64,000 bases of DNA from Phyllobacterium myrsinacearum (GTDB lineage: Bacteria > Pseudomonadota > Alphaproteobacteria > Rhizobiales > Rhizobiaceae): assembly GCF_014138285.1 (NCBI RefSeq), contig NZ_JACGXN010000001.1:1043314-1107313 (forward strand). Direction: 5' to 3'. How positions within the stretch are numbered: the stretch's first letter is position 1; the number at the start of each line of letters is the position of its first letter. The notes under the pieces are model-generated. The model had not been told where the DNA came from, did not search any database, and worked only from the letters and a program-made list of their open reading frames with translations. Both the position numbers and the translations under genes were made by a program. Positions 42,974-52,049 of the stretch are shown here, piece after piece.

Positions 42974-43609
42974 TTACTGACCAAATAGAGTGGGGGCGTC
43001 GCCCGCCTGCCATTTAGGATATTTGAGCATGACTGCCTCAAACCGGCCGGAGGACACGAACTCCCCCAGCCAGCGTTTTACGCCCGGCCGGGCAATTGCC
43101 CCCCACCAATCACCATCCACACTGGCGAACTGCCTGACGAATGGCAAAATTGCCATGTCGGCGAGAGATGGTGATGAGCCAAAGAGATAACGGGACCAGG
43201 CAAGCCGTTCTTCGTAGTCATCCAGTATCGTCAAGGCCTTTCCCCGTTCGGCGAGCGGATCAACTTTTTCGAAGCGGGCCGGATATTTGTAGCGGTCAAG
43301 GCTGCGCTTGAACGGTCCATCATTGCGCGCGATCCACCCGCCATCATCAACACTGAGCCAATGTTCCGGATCATGCTGCCTCAGCACCCAGCGCATAATG
43401 TCGAGGCTTTCATCGATGACGGTGCCGTCAGGCAACAGCAGCATAGGCACTGTTCCGGAGGGCGAGACGCTGAGAAAATCGGGCGCCTTGTCCCTCAGCA
43501 CAATTTCCCGCAGCTCACAACTTTGGCGCGAGGCATGAACAGCCAGCCTCGCCCGCATGGCATAGGGACAGCGGCGAAAGGAGTAAAGAATTGGCAGATC
43601 ATGCGTCAT
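42974..43609 (-). CDS. Glutathione S-transferase family protein
   Basis: A 211-aa GST with the thioredoxin-like N-domain (LPILYSFRRCPYAMRARLAV, containing a Cys-Pro-Tyr active site) and a helical C-domain (SPSLADMAILPFVRQFA). The CPY motif suggests Cys-type catalysis (omega/beta-like, or thiol reduction). It is followed at once by a VOC gene, with which it likely forms an operon. The plus-strand MFS gene is divergent, about 220 bp away. Confidence 0.92.
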   Translation of the reverse strand: MTHDLPILYSFRRCPYAMRARLAVHASRQSCELREIVLRDKAPDFLSVSPSGTVPMLLLPDGTVIDESLDIMRWVLRQHDPEHWLSVDDGGWIARNDGPFKRSLDRYKYPARFEKVDPLAERGKALTILDDYEERLAWSRYLFGSSPSLADMAILPFVRQFASVDGDWWGAIARPGVKRWLGEFVSSGRFEAVMLKYPKWQAGDAPTLFGQ

Positions 43610-43829
43610 GGCAGCCTCGATTGGTGCGAGTTTTCATGAAACCGCCCGATATAACAAGTCTTGACCGTCAATTGTTCTGTTTATGAATTCAATTCACGAG
43701 CATCACGCAATATCATGCGATTATCAATGGAATGCACTTCAACCATATTCAGTGCAACCGGATCTCTATCCGTCGTCATTCCATTCACGGGCCGGACCGA
43801 AATCTGACCGCCATTCAAAGGATAAGACA

Positions 43830-45014
43830 ATGCCTCTCGCACTACTGGCGTTGACAATCAGCGCCTATGCCATCGGCACGACAGAATTCGTGATCGTTGG
43901 CCTCCTCCCCACCGTTGCCGGTGATCTCGGCATCACATTACCGCTTGCCGGTCTCATCGTCAGCGTTTACGCGCTCGGCGTTACCTTCGGCGCACCCGTT
44001 CTGACTGCCCTCACCGGCAAAATTGAACGCAAGCCTCTTCTGCTCGGTTTGATGGCTCTTTTCATCATTGGCAATACAGCTGCGGCTCTCTCGCCAACGT
44101 ATGAACTGCTGCTCGTCGCCCGCGTCCTGAGCGCCTTTGCCCACGGCGTGTTCTTCTCGGTCGGCGCCACCATTGCAGCTGATCTCGTTGCTCCCAACAA
44201 GCGCGCGTCGGCTATTGCCATGATGTTCCTGGGCCTGACCGTTGCTATCGTTACCGGCGTTCCGCTTGGAACCTTTATTGGTCAACAACTCGGCTGGCGC
44301 GCAACATTCTGGGCCGTTTCCGCCCTTGGTGTGATTGCACTGATCGCCATTGCCGTGCTTCTGCCTCCGAAGATAGCCAAGGCTGCGCCCGCCCGTCTGA
44401 TCGATCAGGTTCGTGTTCTCGGCAGCGGCCGCCTGCTGCTTGCCTTTGCCATGACAGCCCTTGGCTATGGCGGTACATTCGTGATGTTTACCTTCCTTGC
44501 ACCGGTGCTGCAGGAAATCACAGGCTATGCCGGCTCAACAGTCAGCCTCATCCTCGTACTTTACGGCCTGTCGATTGCCGTGGGTAACATGGTTGGCGGT
44601 CGCCTTGCCGACGGCAACCCGGTTGGTGCGCTGGTCGTGATGTTTGCCCTGCAGGCTCTTGTGCTTGCTGTCTTCACCTTCACGGCTGTTTCGCCGGTCT
44701 GGTCATTGGTCACGCTTGCTGTACTCGGTGCATTGTCCTTCTCCAATGTTCCAGGTCTGCAACTTTACGTGGTGCAGCTTGCCAAGATCCATACGCCGGA
44801 AACTGTTGATGTGGCCTCGGCCCTCAACATAGCCGCCTTCAACCTCGGCATTGCCGGCGGAGCCTTCCTTGGCGGTATCATCGTGGCTTCACCGCTTGGT
44901 CTCGGTGCAACACCTTGGGTTGGTGCCATTCTGGTGGTCGGCGCTTTGGGTCTGACCCTCTGGAGCCAGGCGCTTGACCGGCGCGCTGGTGCGGCAGCTC
45001 TGGCTACCTGCTAA
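43830..45014 (+). CDS. MFS transporter (AraJ / DHA1 type)
   Basis: A 394-aa, 12-helix pump of the AraJ/YdhP type (LTISAYAIGTTEFVIVGLLP; GVTFGAPVLTALTGKIERKP; FLGLTVAIVTGVPLGTFIGQ, motif C). It begins at ATG 43830 after AAAGGATAAGAC; the frame stays open 49 codons further but those residues are not MFS-like. It is followed by a strong terminator. The divergent GST/VOC pair may act on related compounds. Confidence 0.93.
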   Translation: MPLALLALTISAYAIGTTEFVIVGLLPTVAGDLGITLPLAGLIVSVYALGVTFGAPVLTALTGKIERKPLLLGLMALFIIGNTAAALSPTYELLLVARVLSAFAHGVFFSVGATIAADLVAPNKRASAIAMMFLGLTVAIVTGVPLGTFIGQQLGWRATFWAVSALGVIALIAIAVLLPPKIAKAAPARLIDQVRVLGSGRLLLAFAMTALGYGGTFVMFTFLAPVLQEITGYAGSTVSLILVLYGLSIAVGNMVGGRLADGNPVGALVVMFALQALVLAVFTFTAVSPVWSLVTLAVLGALSFSNVPGLQLYVVQLAKIHTPETVDVASALNIAAFNLGIAGGAFLGGIIVASPLGLGATPWVGAILVVGALGLTLWSQALDRRAGAAALATC

Positions 45015-45043
45015 GCAAGTCCTCCGTAATTGCAACCACGACG

Positions 45044-45072
45044 ACTGCGCCGGATTTCCGGCGCAGTTTTTT
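45044..45072 (+). terminator. Rho-independent terminator after the MFS gene
   Basis: A 10-bp stem (45044-45053 with 45058-45067), an ATTT loop and a T run to 45072. It lies 30 bp after the stop. Confidence 0.9.
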
Positions 45073-45181
45073 GTTGTTCCCATTGAATGGCGGACATTCT
45101 GATTATAGCGCCTGTCGACCCAAAGGGTGACAGGACTGGCAATTTTGGTATGGTCGGCATGAGATTCGCGAGGGATTTGTC

Positions 45182-46486
45182 ATGCTGGCCGAAGTCGTCT
45201 TGCCTATAAAGCTGACATTCCGGCTGTGGTTGAGATTCTGGCCGCAGCTTTTTGCCGTTCTGCTGCTCGGCGTTTTTGCATCAAAGATACTCATGCAACT
45301 TGCAGTCGACGCTGCCTACGCAAACCACTACGCGGGGCTAGCAGTCCTCACGCTGGTGGCTCTGGCGCAACTGGTGACCACAGTCTCCATGATCCAGATT
45401 GTGCGGCCCGGCCTTCCGGCTCTGAACGCGGCTCAAGGGAAAAGCCAGACAGGAGACGAAAAAGACGACACGCACCAAGGCCTTTCAAGTCTGGCTGCCA
45501 TGGTTTCCGTCGCGCTCATTCCGTTCTTTGCCTATTATGCGGCATGGGGATTTCTGGGTGATACGGTACGGCAATATTCACGCGCTGCATTGGCACAGAT
45601 GCCCTTCGGAGAAAGCGGTGGCAATGTACTCGACGTACTGGATTCCAAATGGCTGCTTCTGTCTGTCGCCATCTCGTGGATCGTGCGGAAATGTGCGAAG
45701 ACCATGAAAGAGAAAACCGGACGATCTGTCTGGCAGATCGTTATGGTTGTGTGCGAAACGAACTGGGTCTTTATCGGCCTGTATATTATCAGCCGCTGGA
45801 AAGACAGCTGGATGAGGGCGCTGAGCGAAGGCACTCTCTGGACTTACATCAAGTCACTGGTTGCCAGCCTGTCCGAACCGGTTTCGTCAGCCTATGCCGC
45901 TGCCCCGATACCGGTCGAGCAGGCTCCGCAAGCGTTCAGCACGACTGCAACAGTGTTGTTTTTCCATGCATTGCTGCCGGTCATCTGGCTGGTCATGGTG
46001 GCACTTGTCTATGGTTATGATGTGCGTGACGAAAAGGAACTGCTGCGAGTCCATCATCGCGTCGAACGCTTCGGCGAGCGTTATAAAACCATCCCGAAAT
46101 TCCTTCGCGACTTCATCGAACATTTCATCGGTGGCTATCGCTCGCGTTACCTGCCGATCGCCAATAGCGTCAAGCTGACCCTCAATTCGGGATTGCTTTT
46201 GATCATCACACTGATCCTCGGCTATCGTTTTATCGAATGGGCAGCCGCGTGGTTGTGGCTGGGCACCGCCTGGTTGATAGGTCCGCATCCGCTGGATGTC
46301 TGGCAGACACTATCTGATGGTGTCAGCTTCCTGTTTGGCAGCCCCTTGCAGGACTCCTCGACCGGGATTCTGGTCGAGCCGCTGCGGATATGTTTTTTGG
46401 CAGCGGTGCTTGAAACAGCATTTTCAATGACAAGAAAGGTGGCGCTGCAAACACCAGAAGGTTTGGAACCCGTAGCGAACGGTTGA
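45182..46486 (+). CDS. Polytopic membrane protein of unknown function
   Basis: A 434-aa protein not recognised. Hydrophobic segments occur near residues 20-35, 45-75, 100-125, 150-165, 185-205, 260-285, 330-350, 350-375 and 400-425, so about 8-9 helices. A polar stretch with KGDEKDDTHQG (about 93-103) and a basic, Arg/His-rich loop (VHHRVERFGERYKTIPKF) probably face the cytoplasm. No transporter or enzyme motif is visible. GTC-ATG start with weak GAGGGATTTG upstream. It is convergent with three exported single-helix proteins, across a near-perfect inverted repeat. Confidence 0.8.
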   Translation: MLAEVVLPIKLTFRLWLRFWPQLFAVLLLGVFASKILMQLAVDAAYANHYAGLAVLTLVALAQLVTTVSMIQIVRPGLPALNAAQGKSQTGDEKDDTHQGLSSLAAMVSVALIPFFAYYAAWGFLGDTVRQYSRAALAQMPFGESGGNVLDVLDSKWLLLSVAISWIVRKCAKTMKEKTGRSVWQIVMVVCETNWVFIGLYIISRWKDSWMRALSEGTLWTYIKSLVASLSEPVSSAYAAAPIPVEQAPQAFSTTATVLFFHALLPVIWLVMVALVYGYDVRDEKELLRVHHRVERFGERYKTIPKFLRDFIEHFIGGYRSRYLPIANSVKLTLNSGLLLIITLILGYRFIEWAAAWLWLGTAWLIGPHPLDVWQTLSDGVSFLFGSPLQDSSTGILVEPLRICFLAAVLETAFSMTRKVALQTPEGLEPVANG

Positions 46487-46497
46487 TCTGCATAACG

Positions 46498-46643
46498 ATT
46501 GTGCGTGGTTCGACAAGCTCACCATGAGGGGGAGTAGGGATTGCAGGGAGTTCCATTCTGCAAGATTGCTCATACCGCAATATTTCCGGTTAGCTTTGCA
46601 GTACCACTCTCCCTCATGGTGAGCTTGTCGAACCACGCACAAT
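46498..46643. repeat. Long inverted repeat (REP-like), 38-bp arms
   Basis: Arm 1 (46498-46535) and arm 2 (46606-46643) are reverse complements over 38 bp with one mismatch, separated by 70 bp. The arms contain GGTTCGACAAGCTCACCATG, a REP-type sequence dispersed in many alphaproteobacterial genomes. It lies between convergent genes and could act as a bidirectional terminator or be a non-autonomous, REP-associated mobile element. Confidence 0.85.
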
Positions 46644-46689
46644 AGGAGTGCAATCAGAATCATGATGGTCAGGTCAACAGCCCCGCCTT

Positions 46690-47265
46690 TTATTCCGGGC
46701 GGGCAAAGCGCAGGTAATAGGGACGCTCACCCCGCATTCCGATTGTCGGCCTGAGCTCCCCGACTATATTCGCAGGAACAAGATATGTTTCCTCAACCAC
46801 CCGCCGCGTACCTTTGCCGACCTCGGCAAAGATAGTGGAGATGCATGTCTCTATACCATCGGCCGGGCGCGGCAAGCCGGGCACCGAGGTTGGCGACCAT
46901 GAACGCCCGGATGCATCAACAAGCTTGATCGAGCACATTACCCAGAGATTTCTCAGATCCGGCTCGCCGATCTCGACAATGAAACGCGCGACAACCGGCA
47001 CTGCGTTTGCCGGCGGCGTTTTGGATTTTATCCCTTCGGTAACGGTCCGCAGCCCGACAAACTGCCAGTCACTGCCGCCATAGCGGGCGCTCTGACCAGC
47101 GGAGACGTCAATCGGCAGAAAGTCATCACTTTTTCCCATTTCCTTGAGATCATCGTACGATATGACGAACAGAGTAAGAGGGACAAGCAACAATAACGCC
47201 CACAGGCTGCGCCGTCGCCAGCGGCGCTCGGAAGGGTTTGGCGTGTCTTCATGCACGAGGGTCAC
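46690..47265 (-). CDS. Single-pass exported protein of unknown function (third of three)
   Basis: About 191 aa: a basic N-terminus (SERRWRRRSLWALLLLVPLT), one membrane helix, and a periplasmic domain of alternating strands (VPVVARFIVEIGEPDLRNLW; CSIKLVDASGRSW) with two Cys (MCSIKL, TCISTI). GTG at 47265 has CAGGGAATTG upstream; an ATG at 47307 would overlap the previous gene. It is the last of three co-oriented genes with the same architecture; no family recognised. Confidence 0.65.
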   Translation of the reverse strand: MTLVHEDTPNPSERRWRRRSLWALLLLVPLTLFVISYDDLKEMGKSDDFLPIDVSAGQSARYGGSDWQFVGLRTVTEGIKSKTPPANAVPVVARFIVEIGEPDLRNLWVMCSIKLVDASGRSWSPTSVPGLPRPADGIETCISTIFAEVGKGTRRVVEETYLVPANIVGELRPTIGMRGERPYYLRFARPE

Positions 47266-47269
47266 GATA

Positions 47270-47857
47270 TCAATTCCCTGAAACAAGCACGGGTTTTGAA
47301 AGATCATATCTGTCGACTATGAGCGGCTGGCCGTCATTGAATTTTCTGAAATCGTCAATTGCGATACGTGCCTCGGAATCAAGCCGTGGCGCCATCTGAC
47401 TGGAGAGCACGAATGTGGCCCCGTTCACCTGATCCGGCAGGATCTCGAAGACAAAACGCGCTTTCTTGGGCATGCCAGGATCAAGTATTGGAGGCATTTG
47501 GCTGCTCAGCGTGCCAACCCGATCCGATTTTTCGTAACGCAAACCTGTGGCGCCCAGCCAGGTTGCTGAAATAACCACAGTTGAAGCATTTGTCGCCGCC
47601 AGTTCCGTTGTCACGATAACCCAGAGTCCTGACGTCGTTAAGGCCGTACTTTTCCCATATCGGGTATATGTCAGCTCGCGGGCAAACTCCACCTGATTGA
47701 CCGTTACATCAAACTGGCGGGCATGAATCTTGTCGTGCATCTTGCCATAGGACGGGATAGGGCCGGTCAAGTCCATATAATGCGGCTTGGTCTGCTGCAT
47801 GGCATAAAGCAGGACGACGGCAAGACAGACCGCAAGAATATTGAGGAGGTGGCGCAT
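47270..47857 (-). CDS. Single-pass exported protein of unknown function (second of three)
   Basis: A 195-aa protein: a short N-terminal helix (LLNILAVCLAVVLLYAM) and a periplasmic beta-rich domain (DVTVNQVEFARELTYTRYGK; LWVIVTTELAATNASTVVIS; ARFVFEILPDQVNGATFVLS). The pattern 'V-x-V-x-x-V...V-V-x-x-E-x-x-x-x-x-N' recalls the immunoglobulin-like DUF4352 fold, but this is by eye. It overlaps the upstream gene by one base, so the pair is translationally coupled. Confidence 0.7.
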   Translation of the reverse strand: MRHLLNILAVCLAVVLLYAMQQTKPHYMDLTGPIPSYGKMHDKIHARQFDVTVNQVEFARELTYTRYGKSTALTTSGLWVIVTTELAATNASTVVISATWLGATGLRYEKSDRVGTLSSQMPPILDPGMPKKARFVFEILPDQVNGATFVLSSQMAPRLDSEARIAIDDFRKFNDGQPLIVDRYDLSKPVLVSGN

Positions 47858-48441
47858 CAGCCCTCTCCTCCTGCAAGAACCAAGCTGACCGTGGCTGCGT
47901 TGTATTTATTGAACCAGCCCGGCATGCCATACAAATTATCGCGCGGTTTGAACGTTTCGGCTTCAATACTGAAATCTATATTGTCTTTGGGGACCGCGCT
48001 CGCGGGCATTAGCCAGACATAGGCCACTTTTTCCTGTAATCCGGGCTGGAGGGATGGCATCAGTGCTTCATCCCGGGCAAGATAGATCATCGGCTTTTCT
48101 GCCGCCGCCTCCAGCGTTGGTGGCAGATGAAATGTGCTGTAATAGGCCCTGTCCGACTGGGCCGTGCGATTCATCAGTTCCACCTCAAGGATCAGAGCCT
48201 TCTGATCCTCCTTTGGCGTCAGACCGTAGATCTTCTGATCAGTTACCCAGGCTTTCAGCGGTTTGACCTGCCACCTGCCTGCATCGAGCGACTGCCCAGC
48301 TTTTATTATCGGAATCTCATTTGGTGATCGCGCCTCCGAAACTCCAAGCGCAACGGCAACGACGAGCGCGGCGAATGTACCGATACCGGCTGTTATCCAG
48401 GCAAGCGCCTTGCTGCTAAGATTGCGCACGTGGGACCACAT
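47857..48441 (-). CDS. Single-pass exported protein of unknown function (first of three)
   Basis: A 194-aa protein: an N-terminal helix (LAWITAGIGTFAALVVAVAL) and a beta-rich periplasmic domain (RWQVKPLKAWVTDQKIYGLT; ALILEVELMNRTAQSDRAYY). The segment after the helix (ISPIIKAGQSLDAGRW-like EIPIIKAGQSLDAGRWQVKP) and the strand order resemble the following gene. No lipobox or enzyme motif. It starts the three-gene unit; the promoter should be in the 140 bp up to the carboxypeptidase gene. Confidence 0.7.
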   Translation of the reverse strand: MWSHVRNLSSKALAWITAGIGTFAALVVAVALGVSEARSPNEIPIIKAGQSLDAGRWQVKPLKAWVTDQKIYGLTPKEDQKALILEVELMNRTAQSDRAYYSTFHLPPTLEAAAEKPMIYLARDEALMPSLQPGLQEKVAYVWLMPASAVPKDNIDFSIEAETFKPRDNLYGMPGWFNKYNAATVSLVLAGGEG

Positions 48442-48583
48442 CGGGCGATCATTCTCCCCTTAACGCAATACAATCGCGCTAAACTCTGAGTCGCTTTCTG
48501 GCAAACCATGCAACGTAAGCGCGCCGCATGGCAAGTCCTTGGGCAAAAGCCGGCAGAACAGCTCCACTTTGACAGAAGTTGCT

Positions 48584-49462
48584 CTAGCGTGAAGCAGCCA
48601 TCGGCAGGTAGCTATGAACAAGATCAACAACCTGCTGGTCACGCGCCTTTGCCGTGTTGCCACCCATCACTACAGCCACAAGCTGGCGGCCATTGTCATA
48701 GACTGAGGTGACAATATTGAAACCGGAGGCCCGGACATAACCTGTCTTGATGCCATCGGCCCCGTTGAGCTGTGCCAGCACGCGATTGTGGCCCTGAACA
48801 AGTTTGCCGTTGAACGTGAAGTCGTGCAAAGCGAAATAATAGTATTGCTGCGGGAAATGTTTGCGAAGTGCCATGCCGAGGAGAGCCATGTCGCGGGCCG
48901 TAGTGATCTGCATGGGATCGGGCAGGCCTGACGCATTGTTGAAGGTGGTGCCTTTCATGCCAAGCTGGCGAGCCTTGGCTGTCATCATCGCAGCGAACTG
49001 CGGCTCGGAGCCGCCAAGCGCTTCGGCAAGAGCGACGGCAACGTCATTGGCTGATTTGATCACGATCGCCTTGATTGCCGTGTCGACATCGATTGACTGC
49101 CCCGGCCTGAAACCAAGCTTGCTGGGTGCCTGAGATGCGGCGTGGGCAGAAACCGGGATTATAGTCGTCTTGGTCAGGCGTCCGGAATCCAGCGCCTCGA
49201 AGGTGAGATACAGCGTCATCATCTTTGTGAGTGACGCGGGTATTCGCGGCAGGTCAGCGCTGGCCTGATAGAGTACCGCACCGGTGCTACTATCAACGAC
49301 GATCGAAGCGGATTTTTCGGTGACCACGGCCGGGGCTGTCGCTGCCACGGGCTGTAATGCCGAGGTGGTGGTACAACCACTGGCCATGCCAACGACCAGA
49401 ACAAACAATGCCACGCATTTCGACATCAATGACAGGGGATAAAAAACTCGCGGCACGTTCAT
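48584..49462 (-). CDS. D-alanyl-D-alanine carboxypeptidase (peptidase S11, penicillin-binding)
   Basis: A 292-aa exported serine peptidase that trims the stem pentapeptide of peptidoglycan. The three S11 motifs are present: SLTK (about residue 77, in PASLTKMM), SAN (about 136, in IKSANDVAV) and KTG (about 238, in DGIKTGYV). The N-terminus is a signal region ending VVGMASGC, a plausible lipobox with Cys30, so it may be a lipoprotein. There is no C-terminal amphipathic anchor as in DacA, so lipid anchoring would substitute. An alternative start is the ATG at 49426. Confidence 0.93.
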   Translation of the reverse strand: MNVPRVFYPLSLMSKCVALFVLVVGMASGCTTTSALQPVAATAPAVVTEKSASIVVDSSTGAVLYQASADLPRIPASLTKMMTLYLTFEALDSGRLTKTTIIPVSAHAASQAPSKLGFRPGQSIDVDTAIKAIVIKSANDVAVALAEALGGSEPQFAAMMTAKARQLGMKGTTFNNASGLPDPMQITTARDMALLGMALRKHFPQQYYYFALHDFTFNGKLVQGHNRVLAQLNGADGIKTGYVRASGFNIVTSVYDNGRQLVAVVMGGNTAKARDQQVVDLVHSYLPMAASR

Positions 49463-49602
49463 TTTCCGGTGGTCTTACTTCCAAGAGTCTCAATAGGCGG
49501 TTTCTAGCGCAGTATCGTTAATAATCCGCTGCACCGCCATCCTGTTAGCGGATTTCCCGCGTGAGACCAAGCGGCGATTTCCCACAGGGCTATCGACGGC
49601 TT

Positions 49603-50643
49603 TCATGCTGTCAGGACGACCTTGACGCTGCGGGACCGGTCGAGGGCCACGGAGAATGCTTCGGGAGCAGCGCTCAAAGGGTATTCGCCGGTCACAAGCC
49701 GCAAGACGTCAACTTCACCCGAGACGATCAACTCCACCGCTTCGTAGAATTCTTCACCGAAACGGAATGTACCTTTCAGGTCCAGCTCCTTGGCCATGAC
49801 AGCATTTGCAGGGACAGGGATTGCACCTCCCGGCAGATTGCCCACCTGAACGATCGTGCCGCCGCGCCGTACAGTGCGTATGGCGGAGGCGAGCCCTGCG
49901 GCCGTACCGGAAATTTCAAAACCGATGTCAAACGGCGTCGCGACGGCATGCTTGGCCAGTTTTTCTTCGTCTTCCGAAAGGTCGAACACCTGGTCAGCAC
50001 CAAGTTCCAGTGCAAATTTGAGCGGCGCTGCGGCAAGATCAACCATCGCCACCGATTCCGCCCCGGCATGTTTCAGCGCCAGCAGAGTCAAAAGCCCGAT
50101 GGGGCCCGAACCGAATATAATGGCCGAGTGCCCTTTGACATGACCGGCGCGCCGCACCGCATGCAGGCATACCGCGAGAGGCTCGGCCAGTGCCGCTGCC
50201 TGAAATGGAAAATCGGCGGGCACTTTTACACATTGGGCAGGGGTTGCATCGAAGTAACTGGCGAAGCCGCCCTGCATGTGGGGCGTCTTTGAAGCGGAAC
50301 CCATGAAGTAGATATTCTCGCAGAGATTGGCACGACCCTCGTGGCAATAGGCACAGGTTCCGCACCAGCGTGAAGGATTGACCGCGACACGATCACCAAC
50401 GGCAAGCCCTGTAACCTCCGGCCCGATCTGAGCGACTTCCCCCGCCACTTCATGACCAAGGATGAGCGGCGATGTCACCACAAAATCGCCGGTCCTTGCA
50501 TGGCGGAAATAGTGCATATCCGAACCGCAGATGCCGCCTGCACCAAAGCGGATACGCACCATGTTCGGTTTCAACGCGGAGAGCGTCCCTTCCACGACAC
50601 GCAAATCTTCAGGTCCGAAAAGGGTGGCAGCTATTGTGTTCAT
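49603..50643 (-). CDS. idnD: Zinc-dependent dehydrogenase, L-idonate 5-dehydrogenase type
   Basis: A 346-aa medium-chain dehydrogenase. Catalytic zinc ligands are in GGICGSDMHYF and LGHEVAGEV; the structural-zinc Cys cluster is CGTCAYCHEGRANLC; the Rossmann fold starts at AIIFGSGPIGLLTLLALKHAG. It closely follows the L-idonate 5-dehydrogenase / sorbitol dehydrogenase subgroup. Its ATG overlaps the stop of the TRAP large subunit (ATGA). It probably oxidises the sugar acid or polyol brought in by the linked TRAP transporter to a keto acid for central metabolism. Confidence 0.88.
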   Translation of the reverse strand: MNTIAATLFGPEDLRVVEGTLSALKPNMVRIRFGAGGICGSDMHYFRHARTGDFVVTSPLILGHEVAGEVAQIGPEVTGLAVGDRVAVNPSRWCGTCAYCHEGRANLCENIYFMGSASKTPHMQGGFASYFDATPAQCVKVPADFPFQAAALAEPLAVCLHAVRRAGHVKGHSAIIFGSGPIGLLTLLALKHAGAESVAMVDLAAAPLKFALELGADQVFDLSEDEEKLAKHAVATPFDIGFEISGTAAGLASAIRTVRRGGTIVQVGNLPGGAIPVPANAVMAKELDLKGTFRFGEEFYEAVELIVSGEVDVLRLVTGEYPLSAAPEAFSVALDRSRSVKVVLTA

Positions 50644-52046
50644 TTAATCAGTCCCAGTTGTGTCGGCAGCCACAGGGTGATCGCCGGTATGAAGGTAATG
50701 GCAATAAGCGCGATGAAAAGCGGCACGAGCCATGGCAGGATCGCCATAGTGGTGCGTTCAACCGAGAGCTTGGCAACGCGCGAGAGCACGAACAGCACCA
50801 TTCCAAGTGGCGGATGCAGCAGCCCTATCATCAGATTAAGCGTCATGATCAACCCGAAATGCACCGGATCGATGTCAAATTTGAGGACGAGCGGCAGAAG
50901 GATCGGCACCAGAATAGTGATGGCAGCGATCGTGTCGAGGAAACAGCCGACAAACAGCATCAACACATTGACGAGGATCAGGAATACCCATTTATTGTCA
51001 GTGATCGACAGGATTGCGGCAGACAGCAACTGCGCCGCCTGGCTGACAGTAAGCAGCCACGCAAAAACCGAAGCGGCCGTCACGATGAACAGCACCGACG
51101 CCGTTGTTTCGATTGTATCGAAACTGGCCTTGGCAAGGCTTGCCAAGGTCATGGTACGATAGCGCACAAGGCCAAGAAACAATGACCAGAGCACGGCGGC
51201 AACCGCTGCTTCCGTGGGCGTGAACCACCCCATTGTCATGCCGCCAATGAGAATAACCGGTGTCATCAAAGCCATAACGGCGGAAAAATCGAAATACCAA
51301 TCGACCGCCAGCAGGATGACCAGAGCGATACCCACCGAGGCATTGACCGAGAAGCCCAGCAGCGTTGCGAGATAGATGATAACCGGAACGGCAAAGACGA
51401 TGAGGATTTCCAGCCCCGCCTCAAGCAATTGCTTCATCTCGAAGGGGGCGTCCGAACCCCATTTGTAGATGTAGGCGAAGATTGCAACCGTCAGCATCAT
51501 CAGGACGGTCATGACCACGCCGGGCATGATGCCCGCCATGAACAAGGCACCGATGGAGACGTTGGCCATCATCCCGTAGATGACAAAAGGCAGTGATGGC
51601 GGGAAGATCGGGCCAAGCGTTGCCGAAGCGGCGGTAACGCCAACGGCCGCCTCAATGGGATAGCCATGGTCTTTCATCGCCTTGATTTCGATGGTGCCGA
51701 TACCGGCGGCATCGGCAAGCGCTGTGCCGGACATGCCGGAGAACACAACGGAACCGATAATATTGACCTGTGCGAGACCGCCCTTCATCCAGCCGACGAG
51801 AGCAACAGCAAAGGCGTAGATGCGGCCGGTGACACCGGCGGAATTCATCAGATTGCCGGCGAGAATAAAGAAGGGAACGGCGAGAAGGGGGAAGCTCTCG
51901 ACGCCGGCAATCATGCGCTGCGCCACGATAATGTCAGGGGCCACGCCATAAAGGACAAGGTAGAGCACTGAAGCCACGGCCATGGAGATGGCGACGGGCA
52001 CGCCGACGATCATGAGAACAAGAAACGATCCAACAAGAAGCAGCAT
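50640..52046 (-). CDS. TRAP transporter large permease (DctM)
   Basis: A 468-aa membrane protein with about 12-13 helices and the DctM hallmarks (IGSVVFSGMSGTALADAAGIG; SATLGPIFPPSLPFVIYG; NVLMLFVGCFLDTIAAITIL). It is the sodium-driven translocation subunit. It lies 3 bp after the DctQ gene and overlaps the dehydrogenase gene by 4 bp. Confidence 0.95.
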   Translation of the reverse strand: MLLLVGSFLVLMIVGVPVAISMAVASVLYLVLYGVAPDIIVAQRMIAGVESFPLLAVPFFILAGNLMNSAGVTGRIYAFAVALVGWMKGGLAQVNIIGSVVFSGMSGTALADAAGIGTIEIKAMKDHGYPIEAAVGVTAASATLGPIFPPSLPFVIYGMMANVSIGALFMAGIMPGVVMTVLMMLTVAIFAYIYKWGSDAPFEMKQLLEAGLEILIVFAVPVIIYLATLLGFSVNASVGIALVILLAVDWYFDFSAVMALMTPVILIGGMTMGWFTPTEAAVAAVLWSLFLGLVRYRTMTLASLAKASFDTIETTASVLFIVTAASVFAWLLTVSQAAQLLSAAILSITDNKWVFLILVNVLMLFVGCFLDTIAAITILVPILLPLVLKFDIDPVHFGLIMTLNLMIGLLHPPLGMVLFVLSRVAKLSVERTTMAILPWLVPLFIALIAITFIPAITLWLPTQLGLIK

Positions 52047-52049
52047 GGA

